A stretch of DNA of 6,921 bases from Deltaproteobacteria bacterium (GCA_026388915.1 JAPLIW010000401.1:1-6921); one strand, 5' to 3'. Positions 1 through 6,053 are shown, counted from the stretch's first letter. Notes: generated by a model not told the origin, from the sequence alone. Numbers and translations are program-made.

Positions 1-58
1 CCAAAACCAGGCCCTGGCCCCCCGAACCGCTGAGACGATTTTCATAACGATCGAGCAT
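1..58 (-). CDS. korC: KorC, gamma subunit of 2-oxoacid:ferredoxin oxidoreductase (5' end only)
   Basis: Only the first 19 codons lie in the window; the gene runs off the left edge. The ATG at 58-56 is preceded by a good ribosome binding site (GAAGGAA on the minus strand, 70-64, five bases before the ATG). The peptide starts MLDRYENRLSGSGGQGLVL. The glycine-rich GSGGQG matches the N-terminal signature of OFOR gamma subunits and parallels GLGGQG in the complete korC at 6054-6584. In OFORs this subunit carries the CoA-binding domain III. It lies downstream of korB on the same strand and completes the D-A-B-C order, but 189 bp of repeats separate it from korB. Identity rests on the motif and the context. 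Confidence 0.85.
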   Translation of the reverse strand, partial: MLDRYENRLSGSGGQGLVL

Positions 59-71
59 AACAATTCCTTCA

Positions 72-103
72 AGTGCCTAAAGTTCGGAGTGCCTAGAGTT
101 CAT
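72..103. repeat. Tandem 16-bp direct repeat upstream of korC
   Basis: Two adjacent 16-bp units, AGTGCCTAAAGTTCGG (72-87) and AGTGCCTAGAGTTCAT (88-103), match at 13 of 16 positions. On the coding strand they end just before the korC ribosome binding site. A small inverted repeat, GTTCAT (98-103) and ATGAAC (111-116) with a 7-nt loop, overlaps the second unit. Function is unknown. Confidence 0.75.
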
Positions 104-121
104 AAAATAGATGAACAACAT

Positions 122-207
122 GTTGCCCGTTCCCAGTTCCCCGGTAGAGACAAAAACAGGCGAGGGGAAGCAGGCAACCGGAAACGGGAAACTGGCAACC
201 GGAAACG
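122..207. repeat. Repeat built on GGCAACCGGAAACG
   Basis: GGCAACCGGAAACG occurs perfectly at 173-186 and 194-207, a 21-bp period, with a GGGAAACT linker of the same flavour between. To its left, GTTGCC (122-127) and TTCCCC (137-142) can pair with GGCAAC (173-178) and GGGGAA (164-169), giving an interrupted hairpin. It lies entirely in the korB-korC gap. I see no open reading frame here. Confidence 0.7.
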
Positions 208-213
208 TTTTTA

Positions 214-241
214 ATTCCGCATTCCGCATTCCGAATTCCGC
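214..241. repeat. ATTCCGC heptamer array downstream of korB
   Basis: Four head-to-tail 7-bp units (ATTCCGC, ATTCCGC, ATTCCGA, ATTCCGC) occupy 214-241. Read along the coding strand this is a GCGGAAT array that begins 6 bp after the korB stop codon. The same heptamer follows the right-hand operon at 6615-6642 in the same orientation relative to transcription. Confidence 0.85.
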
Positions 242-247
242 ATTGCT

Positions 248-1141
248 CTAATGTCTATCGGACGCTTCCCGCCGGTCGCTTTCCTCTTTTTCTTCCTTCT
301 CCATCGAGGGGATCATGGCTTCTTTGGCCTTCTGGCGCAGCTTGATGTATTCCTCGTGGTACGTCGGGGCTTCCCGGTCCACCAGGACGCCGGTCTCAAA
401 CTTGTCCGCCATCTCCGCGGCGGACAGGGTCTTGGCTTTCTCCACCGACACGGCGTGGTCCCGCTGCCACTTCAGCATCTCGATCTGATTGCCCCGCTTG
501 TTCAGCCGGCCAAAATGGGTCTGGCACTGGCTGATGACTTCGACCACGCTGAACCCTTTCTTCTGCAGGGCCTTCTCGATCAACTGGTCGAGCTGGCGGG
601 TATGGTACACCGTCCCCCGGGCCACGTACACCGCCCCGGCGCAGACCGCCAGCTGGGAGATGTTGAAACTTTGTTCCACGGTCCCGTAGGTCGCGGTGGT
701 GGCCCGGTCCCCGTAGGGGGTCGTGGGGGAATACTGACCGCCGGTCATGCCGTAGATGCTGTTGTTCACGATGATGGCCGTAAGGTCGATATTCCGGCGA
801 GCGGCGTGGATGAAATGGTTCCCCCCGATGGCCGTGGCGTCCCCGTCGCCCATGATCACGATGACTTTGAGCTCGGGCTTGGCCAGCTTCACCCCGGTGG
901 CAAAGGTCAAGGCCCGTCCGTGGGTCGTGTGGAGGGTGTTGAAATCCACGTACACCGGCAATCTGCCCGAGCAGCCGATGCCGGAGACCATCACGATCTC
1001 GTCCTTCGTGTACCCGATGTGGTCGATGGCCCGGATGAGCGAGCCCAAGAGGGTGCCGATGCCGCAACCGGGGCACCACACATGGGGAAACTTCTTGTCG
1101 TGGCGCAGATACTTGTAAATCAGGGGGCGATCCTCGATCAT
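248..1141 (-). CDS. korB: KorB, beta subunit of 2-oxoglutarate:ferredoxin oxidoreductase
   Basis: This 297-residue cytoplasmic subunit binds thiamine diphosphate and the proximal [4Fe-4S] cluster, decarboxylating the 2-oxoacid and passing electrons on to ferredoxin. The TPP/Mg motif runs from GDG (98-100) to NN (126-127). Four cysteines fit the cluster ligands of the family: C23 and C26 in WCPGCG, C57 in GIGC and C206 in SQCQT. CSGR after the third cysteine, and HTTHGRA (71-77), are typical of bacterial KorB. The ATG overlaps the korA stop (ATGA, 1141-1138), so the two are translationally coupled. At 297 residues it is longer than the right-hand copy (255); part of the excess is a charged tail, residues 281-297, rich in E, K, R and D. 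The substrate is inferred from sucD in the same operon; another 2-oxoacid is possible. Confidence 0.93.
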   Translation of the reverse strand: MIEDRPLIYKYLRHDKKFPHVWCPGCGIGTLLGSLIRAIDHIGYTKDEIVMVSGIGCSGRLPVYVDFNTLHTTHGRALTFATGVKLAKPELKVIVIMGDGDATAIGGNHFIHAARRNIDLTAIIVNNSIYGMTGGQYSPTTPYGDRATTATYGTVEQSFNISQLAVCAGAVYVARGTVYHTRQLDQLIEKALQKKGFSVVEVISQCQTHFGRLNKRGNQIEMLKWQRDHAVSVEKAKTLSAAEMADKFETGVLVDREAPTYHEEYIKLRQKAKEAMIPSMEKEEKEESDRREASDRH

Positions 1142-2289
1142 CTCTTCTCCTTCATCTTGGCCAGAATCTCTTTGGGGCTGATGATCGTTCCATCGATCTT
1201 GTTCAGGGTCAAGACCTGGCTCATTCCTTCGTTCACCCGCTTCACCTCGCGGGAGACCTGGCCCATGTTCATCTCCGGAACGAGGAGGGTCTTGCCCGCC
1301 TTGATCAGGAGTTCGATGTAGGAACGGGGGAAGGGCCAGAGGGTGATCAACTTCAGCATCCCCACCTTCAGCCCCTGGCTCCGCGCCTCCAGGACCGCCC
1401 GGCGGGCGGAGCGGGCCACGCAGCCGTAGGCGATGATGACGATTTCGGCGTCCACGGTCATGAAGTGTTCCACCAGCCGGATATCGTCGGAGTGACTGGA
1501 AATCTTGCGGAAGAGGCGGGCCAAAAACGGCTCGATTTCATCCTGGCGCAGGGTGGGAAATCCGCGAATGTCGTGGGTCAGGCCGGTCACGTGGTACCGG
1601 TACCCCTCCCCGAAAATTCCCATGGGGGGGACCCCGAAGCTGGTATCCTCGTAGGGAAGGTACCACTCGGGGGGGACGGAGGGCTTGACCCGGTCGATCA
1701 CTTCCACCTCCGACGGCTTGGGCAGGATCACCTTCTCCCGCATGTGGGCCACCACTTCATCCAGAAGGAGAATCACCGGGGTCCGGTACCTCTCCGAAAA
1801 ATTGAAGGCCTTCACCGTCATGGTGAAGCACTCCAGGACCGAGCTGGCGCTGAGGACGATGATGGAGTGGTCTCCGTGGGTCCCCCACCGCGCCTGCATC
1901 ACGTCCCCCTGGGAGGGGTTGGTGGGTAGGCCGGTGCTGGGCCCCCCCCGCATCACATTGACCACCACGCAGGGCACTTCGGCGATGCAGGCATACCCGA
2001 GATTCTCCTGCATGAGGGAGAACCCCGGTCCGGAGGTGGCGGTCATGGACTTGGCCCCGGCCAGAGACGCCCCGATGATGGCCCCCATGCTGGCAATCTC
2101 ATCCTCCATCTGGATGAAGGTCCCGTCCACCTGGGGGAGCCGGACGGAAAGCCCTTCGGCTATTTCCGAGGCAGGGGTAATGGGATAGCCGGCGAAGAAC
2201 CGGCACCCGGCGACGATGGCCCCTTCGGCGCAGGCCTCGTTCCCCTGCATGAGCTTGGCTCTGGGATCAGGCTTTTTCACCCTGTTCAC
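1138..2289 (-). CDS. korA: KorA, alpha subunit of 2-oxoglutarate:ferredoxin oxidoreductase
   Basis: This 383-residue protein contains OFOR domains I and II; with KorB it forms the catalytic site, with 2-oxoacid and TPP bound at the subunit interface. Visible motifs are MQGNEACAEGA (14-24), the OFOR signature YPITP (35-39), MEDE (61-64) with the glutamate expected to activate TPP, and RGGPSTGLPT (114-123). A C-terminal transketolase-like domain ends in a VPEMNMGQ motif. The start is a GTG at 2289-2287. An in-frame TGA sits directly before it (2292-2290), so the protein cannot begin further upstream, and AAGGAAGGAG lies just ahead. A second in-frame GTG three codons later is the main alternative. 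It overlaps the korD end by 23 bp and the korB start by 4 bp. Length is normal for the four-subunit form. Confidence 0.95.
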   Translation of the reverse strand: MNRVKKPDPRAKLMQGNEACAEGAIVAGCRFFAGYPITPASEIAEGLSVRLPQVDGTFIQMEDEIASMGAIIGASLAGAKSMTATSGPGFSLMQENLGYACIAEVPCVVVNVMRGGPSTGLPTNPSQGDVMQARWGTHGDHSIIVLSASSVLECFTMTVKAFNFSERYRTPVILLLDEVVAHMREKVILPKPSEVEVIDRVKPSVPPEWYLPYEDTSFGVPPMGIFGEGYRYHVTGLTHDIRGFPTLRQDEIEPFLARLFRKISSHSDDIRLVEHFMTVDAEIVIIAYGCVARSARRAVLEARSQGLKVGMLKLITLWPFPRSYIELLIKAGKTLLVPEMNMGQVSREVKRVNEGMSQVLTLNKIDGTIISPKEILAKMKEKR

Positions 2290-2548
2290 TCACTCCTTCC
2301 TTGATTTCCTCCGAGGCTTTGGCCGAGCCCTTGGGTTCTTTCTTCTTGGGAGAGGTTACGTTGATGGCAAAGTCCGGGCACCGCAGCGCGCACAACTGGC
2401 ACCCCGTGCACTTGTCGGGCTCTTTGGGGTAGGGGGTGCCGGAATCATCCTGCGCCAGGACTCCGGCCGGGCAGAAGGCTGCGCAGATCCCGCACTTTTT
2501 GCACCAGCTTTTGTAAACCTCGATATGATGCTTTTCTTTCTTGGCCAT
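2267..2548 (-). CDS. korD: KorD, 2x[4Fe-4S] ferredoxin subunit
   Basis: This 93-residue bacterial-type ferredoxin subunit relays electrons from the KorB cluster to soluble ferredoxin. It has two complete CxxCxxCxxxCP motifs: C16, C19, C22, C26 and C47, C50, C53, C57. The spacing is regular, so two [4Fe-4S] clusters are expected. The tail after residue 66 is lysine- and glutamate-rich and probably disordered. The ATG at 2548-2546 has purine-rich AAGGGAACGGAAG upstream. It begins 16 bp after the sucD stop and overlaps korA by 23 bp, so it belongs to one transcript with both. The polyferredoxin family is broad; assignment as KorD comes from the neighbouring korA and korB. Confidence 0.92.
   Translation of the reverse strand: MAKKEKHHIEVYKSWCKKCGICAAFCPAGVLAQDDSGTPYPKEPDKCTGCQLCALRCPDFAINVTSPKKKEPKGSAKASEEIKEGVSEQGEKA
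2293..2302 (-). promoter_or_regulatory. Ribosome binding site deciding the GTG start of left korA
   Basis: Read on the minus strand, AAGGAAGGAG lies inside the end of korD and ends 3 nt before the GTG. Its upstream AAGGA is 8 nt from the GTG. Together with the in-frame TGA at 2292-2290 it fixes the start as this GTG or the GTG three codons on. Confidence 0.7.
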
Positions 2549-2564
2549 GAACTTCCGTTCCCTT

Positions 2565-3437
2565 TCATCTCTGTAAAACTTGTTTCATGGTCGGGCCCAT
2601 GTCCGCCGGGTTGGCCACGACCGCGGCCCCGGCTTCGAGCAAAGCCTCCATTTTATGCTGCGGCGAACCCGCCCCCGCGGAAATCACCGCCCCCGCGTGT
2701 CCCATCCTCCGGCCGGGAGGCGCATTCTGTCCGGCGATGAAGGCCACCACCGGCTTCTTGAAATGGCGGCGAATATACTCCGCCGCTTCTTCTTCCACCG
2801 TCCCGCCGATCTCCCCGATCAGCATGACCGCCTCGGTCTGGGGATCGCGGTTGAAGAGCTCGAGGACCTCCACGAAAGTCATTCCGATGATGGGGTCCCC
2901 GCCGATGCCCACGCAGGTGGACTGCCCCAATCCCAATTTAGTCAGTTGATCGACCGCCTCGTAGCTGAGGGTGCCGCTGCGGGAGGTGATTCCGATCGGC
3001 CCGGGGCGGTGGATGTAACCGGGCATGATGCCGATTTTGCACTTTCCCGGGGTGATGACCCCCGGGCAGTTGGGGCCCAGGAGGCGGCAGTTCCGGCCCT
3101 CCAGGTACCCTTTGGCGACCACCATATCCAGGACCGGGATTCCCTCGGTGATGCAGGCGATGAGCTCAATCCCCCCGTCGGCCGCTTCCATGATCGCGTC
3201 AGCCGCATAGGGAGGGGGGACGAAAATCATGGAGGCGTTGGCCCCGGTCTCGCGCACGGCTTCGGCCACCGTGTTGAAGACAGGAAGGCCATCCATGGTG
3301 GTTCCGCCCTTCCCCGGGGTCACCCCTCCGACCATTTTGGTCCCGTAGGCCACAGCCTGGCGGGTGTGGAACATTCCCTGGTTGCCGGTAATTCCCTGAC
3401 AAATCACCCGGGTATTTTCATCCACCAGGATGCTCAT
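2565..3437 (-). CDS. sucD: Succinyl-CoA synthetase (ADP- or GDP-forming), alpha subunit
   Basis: SucD pairs with SucC to interconvert succinyl-CoA plus ADP (or GDP) and Pi with succinate, CoA and ATP (or GTP). At 290 residues it is full length. The N-terminus MSILVDENTRVICQG and the CoA-binding GITGNQG (15-21) closely match E. coli SucD. VGGVTPGKGGTT (36-47), LLGPNCPG (119-126) and E209 in GEIGG are present. The phosphohistidine is H247 in GRRMGHAGAV, the equivalent of His246 of the E. coli enzyme. The ATG at 3437-3435 agrees with the E. coli start and has AAGG five bases ahead. It is the first gene of the minus-strand operon. The usual upstream partner sucC is absent: the sequence before the start is a promoter region. 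SucC must lie elsewhere, perhaps left of the window. Confidence 0.96.
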   Translation of the reverse strand: MSILVDENTRVICQGITGNQGMFHTRQAVAYGTKMVGGVTPGKGGTTMDGLPVFNTVAEAVRETGANASMIFVPPPYAADAIMEAADGGIELIACITEGIPVLDMVVAKGYLEGRNCRLLGPNCPGVITPGKCKIGIMPGYIHRPGPIGITSRSGTLSYEAVDQLTKLGLGQSTCVGIGGDPIIGMTFVEVLELFNRDPQTEAVMLIGEIGGTVEEEAAEYIRRHFKKPVVAFIAGQNAPPGRRMGHAGAVISAGAGSPQHKMEALLEAGAAVVANPADMGPTMKQVLQR

Positions 3438-3480
3438 CCCTGCCTTGCCCTCTCATGGTCAGAGCGAAAATCTTCTCTGT

Positions 3481-3510
3481 ATCCTAATGAATAAGCGCTC
3501 TTTCCGTCAA
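3481..3510 (-). promoter_or_regulatory. Candidate sigma-70 promoter of the sucD-korDABC operon
   Basis: On the minus strand, TTGACG (3510-3505) is followed by an 18-bp spacer and TAGGAT (3486-3481), matching the -35 and -10 consensus at 5/6 and 4/6. Transcription would begin near 3474, giving a leader of about 37 nt before the sucD ATG. Confidence 0.55.
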
Positions 3511-3623
3511 GCAAAAAACCCGAACCTCCCGCCGTCTATTTTATTCAAATAATTTAGGATTTTCCCCGGGGGAGAGAAGCGAAGCGGTAACCCCTTCTTC
3601 AATTTATTCTATCCTCTCCCGCC

Positions 3624-3657
3624 AGAATCCACATGATTCCGGTCATGGAAAGAATCC
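3624..3657. promoter_or_regulatory. Candidate operator: inverted repeat flanked by direct repeats
   Basis: CATGA-TTCCGG-TCATG (3632-3647) is a perfect 5-bp inverted repeat with a 6-bp centre. It is flanked by two copies of AGAATCC (3624-3630 and 3651-3657). It lies about 40 bp upstream of the plus-strand -35 box, a plausible position for an activator or a repressor. The binding protein is unknown. Confidence 0.35.
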
Positions 3658-3687
3658 TGCGGAGGCACAAACCTTGAAGAAAAAAAC

Positions 3688-3719
3688 TTGACGCCCCCTC
3701 CTTTCCTAAGCCATATTAT
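3688..3719 (+). promoter_or_regulatory. Candidate sigma-70 promoter of the plus-strand korDABC operon
   Basis: TTGACG (3688-3693) is the same -35 hexamer as in the divergent promoter. Two -10 choices follow: CATATT (3712-3717) at an 18-bp spacing, or TATTAT (3714-3719), a better hexamer at an overlong 20-bp spacing. The leader would be about 50 nt. Confidence 0.45.
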
Positions 3720-3758
3720 TTTTAGATCGAGGCGGTGGATTTTTCTGCTCCGCTGAAG

Positions 3759-3766
3759 GGAAGGAG
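3759..3766 (+). promoter_or_regulatory. Ribosome binding site deciding the TTG start of right korD
   Basis: GGAAGGAG sits 9 nt before the TTG at 3776. The frame stays open upstream to a stop at 3707-3709 but contains no ATG, GTG or other TTG. The TTG is therefore the only workable start. Confidence 0.75.
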
Positions 3767-3775
3767 AACCCTGAA

Positions 3776-4015
3776 TTGAACGAAAGTGCAGGAAAAAAGA
3801 AGAAAACCGCAGCCATCCACCTCAACCAGAAATGGTGCAAAGGCTGCTATATCTGCCTGGAAGTCTGCCCCAAGAAAGTCTTCGAAAAATCCCCCGACGT
3901 ATCGGAAAAAGGCTTCCAGCCCGTCCTCGTCGCCCATCCGGAACTCTGCACCGGCTGTCTGCAGTGCGAGATGCTCTGCCCGGATCTGGCCATCAACGTG
4001 GAAAAGGGAGAATAG
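3776..4015 (+). CDS. korD: KorD-like 2x[4Fe-4S] ferredoxin subunit of the second OFOR
   Basis: This 79-residue electron-transfer subunit is the counterpart of the ferredoxin at 2267-2548. Two CxxCxxCxxxCP motifs are intact: C21, C24, C27, C31 and C58, C61, C64, C68. They predict two [4Fe-4S] clusters. A lysine-rich stretch (residues 7-10) precedes the first cluster. The longer insert between the two motifs and the lack of the charged C-terminal tail set it apart from the left copy. It starts with TTG, a rare start codon, after a strong ribosome binding site. The stop is 9 bp before korA, so the genes are co-transcribed. The rare start may lower its yield relative to korA; that is inference. 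Confidence 0.9.
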   Translation: MNESAGKKKKTAAIHLNQKWCKGCYICLEVCPKKVFEKSPDVSEKGFQPVLVAHPELCTGCLQCEMLCPDLAINVEKGE

Positions 4016-4024
4016 GAAACCCCC

Positions 4025-5167
4025 ATGGAATGGAAGAAGGTGAAGAGCACTCTGGCCCCCGGCTGGTATTTCATGCAGGGAGATGAGGCTTGCGCCGAGG
4101 GAGCCCTGGCCGCCGGTTGTCGGTTTTACGCCGGCTACCCCATCACCCCGGCGAGCGAGATCATGATCCGCATGGTCCACCGCCTCCCCGAAGTGGGGGG
4201 AGCCTTCATTCAGATGGAGGATGAAATCGGCTCCATTTCCTCGGTCATCGGCGCCGCCTGGGCCGGGGCCAAGGCCATGACCGCCACCTCCGGCCCCGGG
4301 CTCAGTTTGATGGTCGAGGCCATCGGGTATGCGGTCATTACCGAAACCCCCTGTCTGATCGTCGATGTGCAACGCGCCGGCCCCAGCACGGGCCAGGCAA
4401 CCCGGCCGGCTCAGGGGGATATGATGATGGTTAAATGGGCGGCTCACGGCGACAATGAAATCGTCGCCCTTTCTCCCTGGTCCGCCCAGGAAATGTACGA
4501 CCTGACCGTCAAGGCCTTCAACTTCGCTGAGCGGTTCCGGGTCCCCGTCTTTCTCCTGGCCGACGAAGCCGTGGGCCATCTCCGGGAGACCCTGGTCATA
4601 AAAGAAGAAGTGGAGATCTTCGACCGGGTCAAGATTTCCGGGAAACCCCCCTTCGGAACCGAGGAGATCAACGGGGTTCCTCCCATGCCCGCTTTCGGCG
4701 AGGGGGCCAACCTTCTGGTCACCGGCTCCACCCATGACCCCTGGGGGTTCCGCAAAACCCAGGACTCGGCCGTTCAGGCCCGGCTGACGGAGCGCCTGAT
4801 CCGCAAAGTCCGGGATTTCAAGTCGGAAGTCATCGAGACCCACCCCTATCTGGTGGATGACGCAGAAATCGGCGTCGTGGCTTACGGGTACACCGCCCGG
4901 GCGGCCCTTGCGGCGGTGAAAACCCTCCGGAAGCAAGGCATCAAAGCCGGGCTGCTCCGCCTTGTTTCCATATGGCCTTTCGCCGATGAGGCCGTTGCCG
5001 CGCTGGGTCGGCACTGCCGGAAGATTTTCGTCCCGGAGATGAACCGGGGCCAGATCGCGGGGGAGATGACCAAATTCACCCCCACCCCGGTCATCCCGCT
5101 CCCCAAGACCAACGGGGAGGTCATCGAGCCGGGGGAGATTGTGGAAGGGATCCGGAGGAACCTATGA
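4025..5167 (+). CDS. korA: KorA-like alpha subunit of a second 2-oxoacid:ferredoxin oxidoreductase
   Basis: This 380-residue OFOR alpha subunit (domains I and II) acts with the KorB encoded next to it. MQGDEACAEGA (17-27), YPITP (38-42), MEDE (64-67) and RAGPSTGQAT (117-126) are present, and VPEMNRGQ lies near the C-terminus. Against the left KorA, 74 of 109 residues are identical from the MQG motif through the PSTG motif; the C-terminal half is less similar. After PSTG it reads QAT where the left copy reads LPT, and WAAHGD replaces WGTHGD. As I recall, such versions also occur in archaeal-type KGOR and VOR enzymes, so the substrate may be 2-oxoglutarate or another 2-oxoacid. The ATG has AGGA 8-9 bases upstream. 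The stop overlaps korB (ATGA). Confidence 0.93.
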   Translation: MEWKKVKSTLAPGWYFMQGDEACAEGALAAGCRFYAGYPITPASEIMIRMVHRLPEVGGAFIQMEDEIGSISSVIGAAWAGAKAMTATSGPGLSLMVEAIGYAVITETPCLIVDVQRAGPSTGQATRPAQGDMMMVKWAAHGDNEIVALSPWSAQEMYDLTVKAFNFAERFRVPVFLLADEAVGHLRETLVIKEEVEIFDRVKISGKPPFGTEEINGVPPMPAFGEGANLLVTGSTHDPWGFRKTQDSAVQARLTERLIRKVRDFKSEVIETHPYLVDDAEIGVVAYGYTARAALAAVKTLRKQGIKAGLLRLVSIWPFADEAVAALGRHCRKIFVPEMNRGQIAGEMTKFTPTPVIPLPKTNGEVIEPGEIVEGIRRNL

Positions 5168-5931
5168 ACCAAAGAATCTACGAAATGATCAACGACCGGG
5201 CCTTTCCCACTCCTTTCTGCCCGGGGTGCGGACACGGGATCCTGATGAACGCGGTTCTCCGGGCTTTTGCCGAGCTGGAGTGGGACTTGAAGAGCACTCT
5301 GTTCGTTTCCGGGATCGGCTGCGCCGCCTGGATTCCCAGCCCTCATTTCAAGGCCGACACCCTGCACACCCTGCACGGCCGGGCCATTGCCTATGCCACC
5401 GGAGCCAAGCTCTTTAACCCCCGGCTAAAGGTGATGGTCATCAGCGGGGACGGCGACCTGAGCTCCATCGGGGGAAACCACCTCATCCACGCCGCGCGGA
5501 GAAATATGGACATGACCGTGGTCTGCGCCAACAACTCCATCTATGGGATGACGGGGGGACAGGTGGCTTCCACGACCCCCCTGGGCTCCCTGACCACTAC
5601 GACCCCCAAGGGAAACCAGGAGCGTCCCTTTGACCTGTGCAGGCTGGCGGAGGCGGCGGGGGCCAGCTTCGTGGCCCGGCAACCCGTGGCCACCCCCATC
5701 CCCCTGACCCGCACGCTGAAAAAAGCCATCACCCACAAAGGTTTTTCCTTCGTCGAAGTTCTTTCCCCCTGTCCCACCCAATACGGAAGAAGGAACGCCT
5801 TCCGCTCGGCCTTCGACATGATCCAGGCGTTGAAGAACAGCAGCGTCTCCGTGGAGAAGGCCCAGGGGATGAGCGTTGAGGAATTGGCCGGGAAAGTGGT
5901 GGTGGGGGAATTCGTGAATTCGGGAGCATAA
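5164..5931 (+). CDS. korB: KorB-like beta subunit of a second 2-oxoacid:ferredoxin oxidoreductase
   Basis: This 255-residue subunit binds TPP and one [4Fe-4S] cluster. The TPP motif runs from GDG (95-97) to NN (123-124). The cluster cysteines are C19 and C22 in FCPGCG, C53 in GIGC and C203 in SPCPT. In the core from TLHT to GMTGG, 47 of 67 residues match the left KorB. After C53 it has AAWIPSP where the left copy has SGRLPVY. That loop is close to the active site in this family, and I recall CAAWIPSP from archaeal-type KGOR beta subunits. A strong GGAGGA lies 4 nt before the ATG, which overlaps the korA stop. Its length is typical, without the charged tail of the left copy. The substrate is not settled by sequence alone. 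Confidence 0.93.
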   Translation: MNQRIYEMINDRAFPTPFCPGCGHGILMNAVLRAFAELEWDLKSTLFVSGIGCAAWIPSPHFKADTLHTLHGRAIAYATGAKLFNPRLKVMVISGDGDLSSIGGNHLIHAARRNMDMTVVCANNSIYGMTGGQVASTTPLGSLTTTTPKGNQERPFDLCRLAEAAGASFVARQPVATPIPLTRTLKKAITHKGFSFVEVLSPCPTQYGRRNAFRSAFDMIQALKNSSVSVEKAQGMSVEELAGKVVVGEFVNSGA

Positions 5932-5946
5932 CAACTATTGGATGCC

Positions 5947-6033
5947 GATGAACGCAGATTTACAGGATAATAAAATATCCTGGAGAAAATTTTTTAAGGC
6001 GAACTTATCTGCGTTCATCTGGTAAATCTGCGT
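5947..6033. repeat. Long inverted repeat with two competing right arms, in the korB-korC gap
   Basis: GATGAACGCAGAT (5947-5959) is perfectly complementary to ATCTGCGTTCATC (6007-6019). The overlapping ACGCAGATTTAC (5952-5963) is also perfectly complementary to GTAAATCTGCGT (6022-6033), so the left arm can pair with only one partner at a time. Between the arms, CAGGATA (5963-5969) and TATCCTG (5976-5982) form a 7-bp hairpin with a 6-nt loop. A run of six T (5990-5995) follows. ATCTGCGTTCATC-type elements recur between genes in many Desulfobacterota, as I recall. It ends 20 bp before the korC start. Confidence 0.85.
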
Positions 6034-6053
6034 CCCATAATAAAGAGGTTATC

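Larger units (their letters stand above)
3438..3775. other. Divergent intergenic control region, no gene
   Basis: These 338 bp separate the two operons and hold no credible gene. They contain a promoter-like pair for each operon (3481-3510 minus, 3688-3719 plus) and a candidate operator at 3624-3657. An imperfect palindrome, CAGAG (3460-3464) and CTCTG (3475-3479), sits at the expected transcription start of sucD. TTATTCAAATAA (3541-3552) is a near-palindrome. CCCCGGGG is at 3564-3571, and GGGAGAG (3570-3576) can pair with CTCTCCC (3614-3620). No regulator gene is present in the window. Confidence 0.85.

Noticed and set aside
116..125. Perfect palindrome CAACATGTTG (also GAATTAATTC at 6742-6751)
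   Set aside because: Ten-base palindromes are expected by chance at this window size, and neither is placed at a promoter I can support.
72..241. CRISPR array in the left repeat block
   Set aside because: Units are 7-16 bp, of different families, with no unique spacers of regular length and no cas genes.
251..1321. A 356-codon open frame on the plus strand opposite left korB
   Set aside because: It covers the antisense of korB, including its TPP and cysteine motifs, has no domain of its own, and its composition is that of a shadow frame.
2580..3494. A 304-codon plus-strand frame opposite sucD
   Set aside because: SucD matches E. coli SucD from start codon to phosphohistidine; the opposite frame is rich in H, G, R and D and shows no motif.
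3663..3677. Sigma-54-like promoter AGGCAC-AAACC-TTGA
   Set aside because: The spacing is right, but the -12 element has GA in place of the essential GC, and a sigma-70-like pair lies next to it.
3722..5014. A 430-codon open frame on the minus strand opposite right korD and korA
   Set aside because: It mirrors two genes with intact catalytic motifs, its product is glycine-, proline- and histidine-rich low-information protein, and it has no recognisable domain. It is a high-GC antisense shadow.
5984..5995. Terminator ending the plus-strand transcript before korC
   Set aside because: The hairpin at 5963-5982 has a 7-bp AT-containing stem, and the T-run starts 7 nt after it. That is weak at best, and the gene order argues for read-through.
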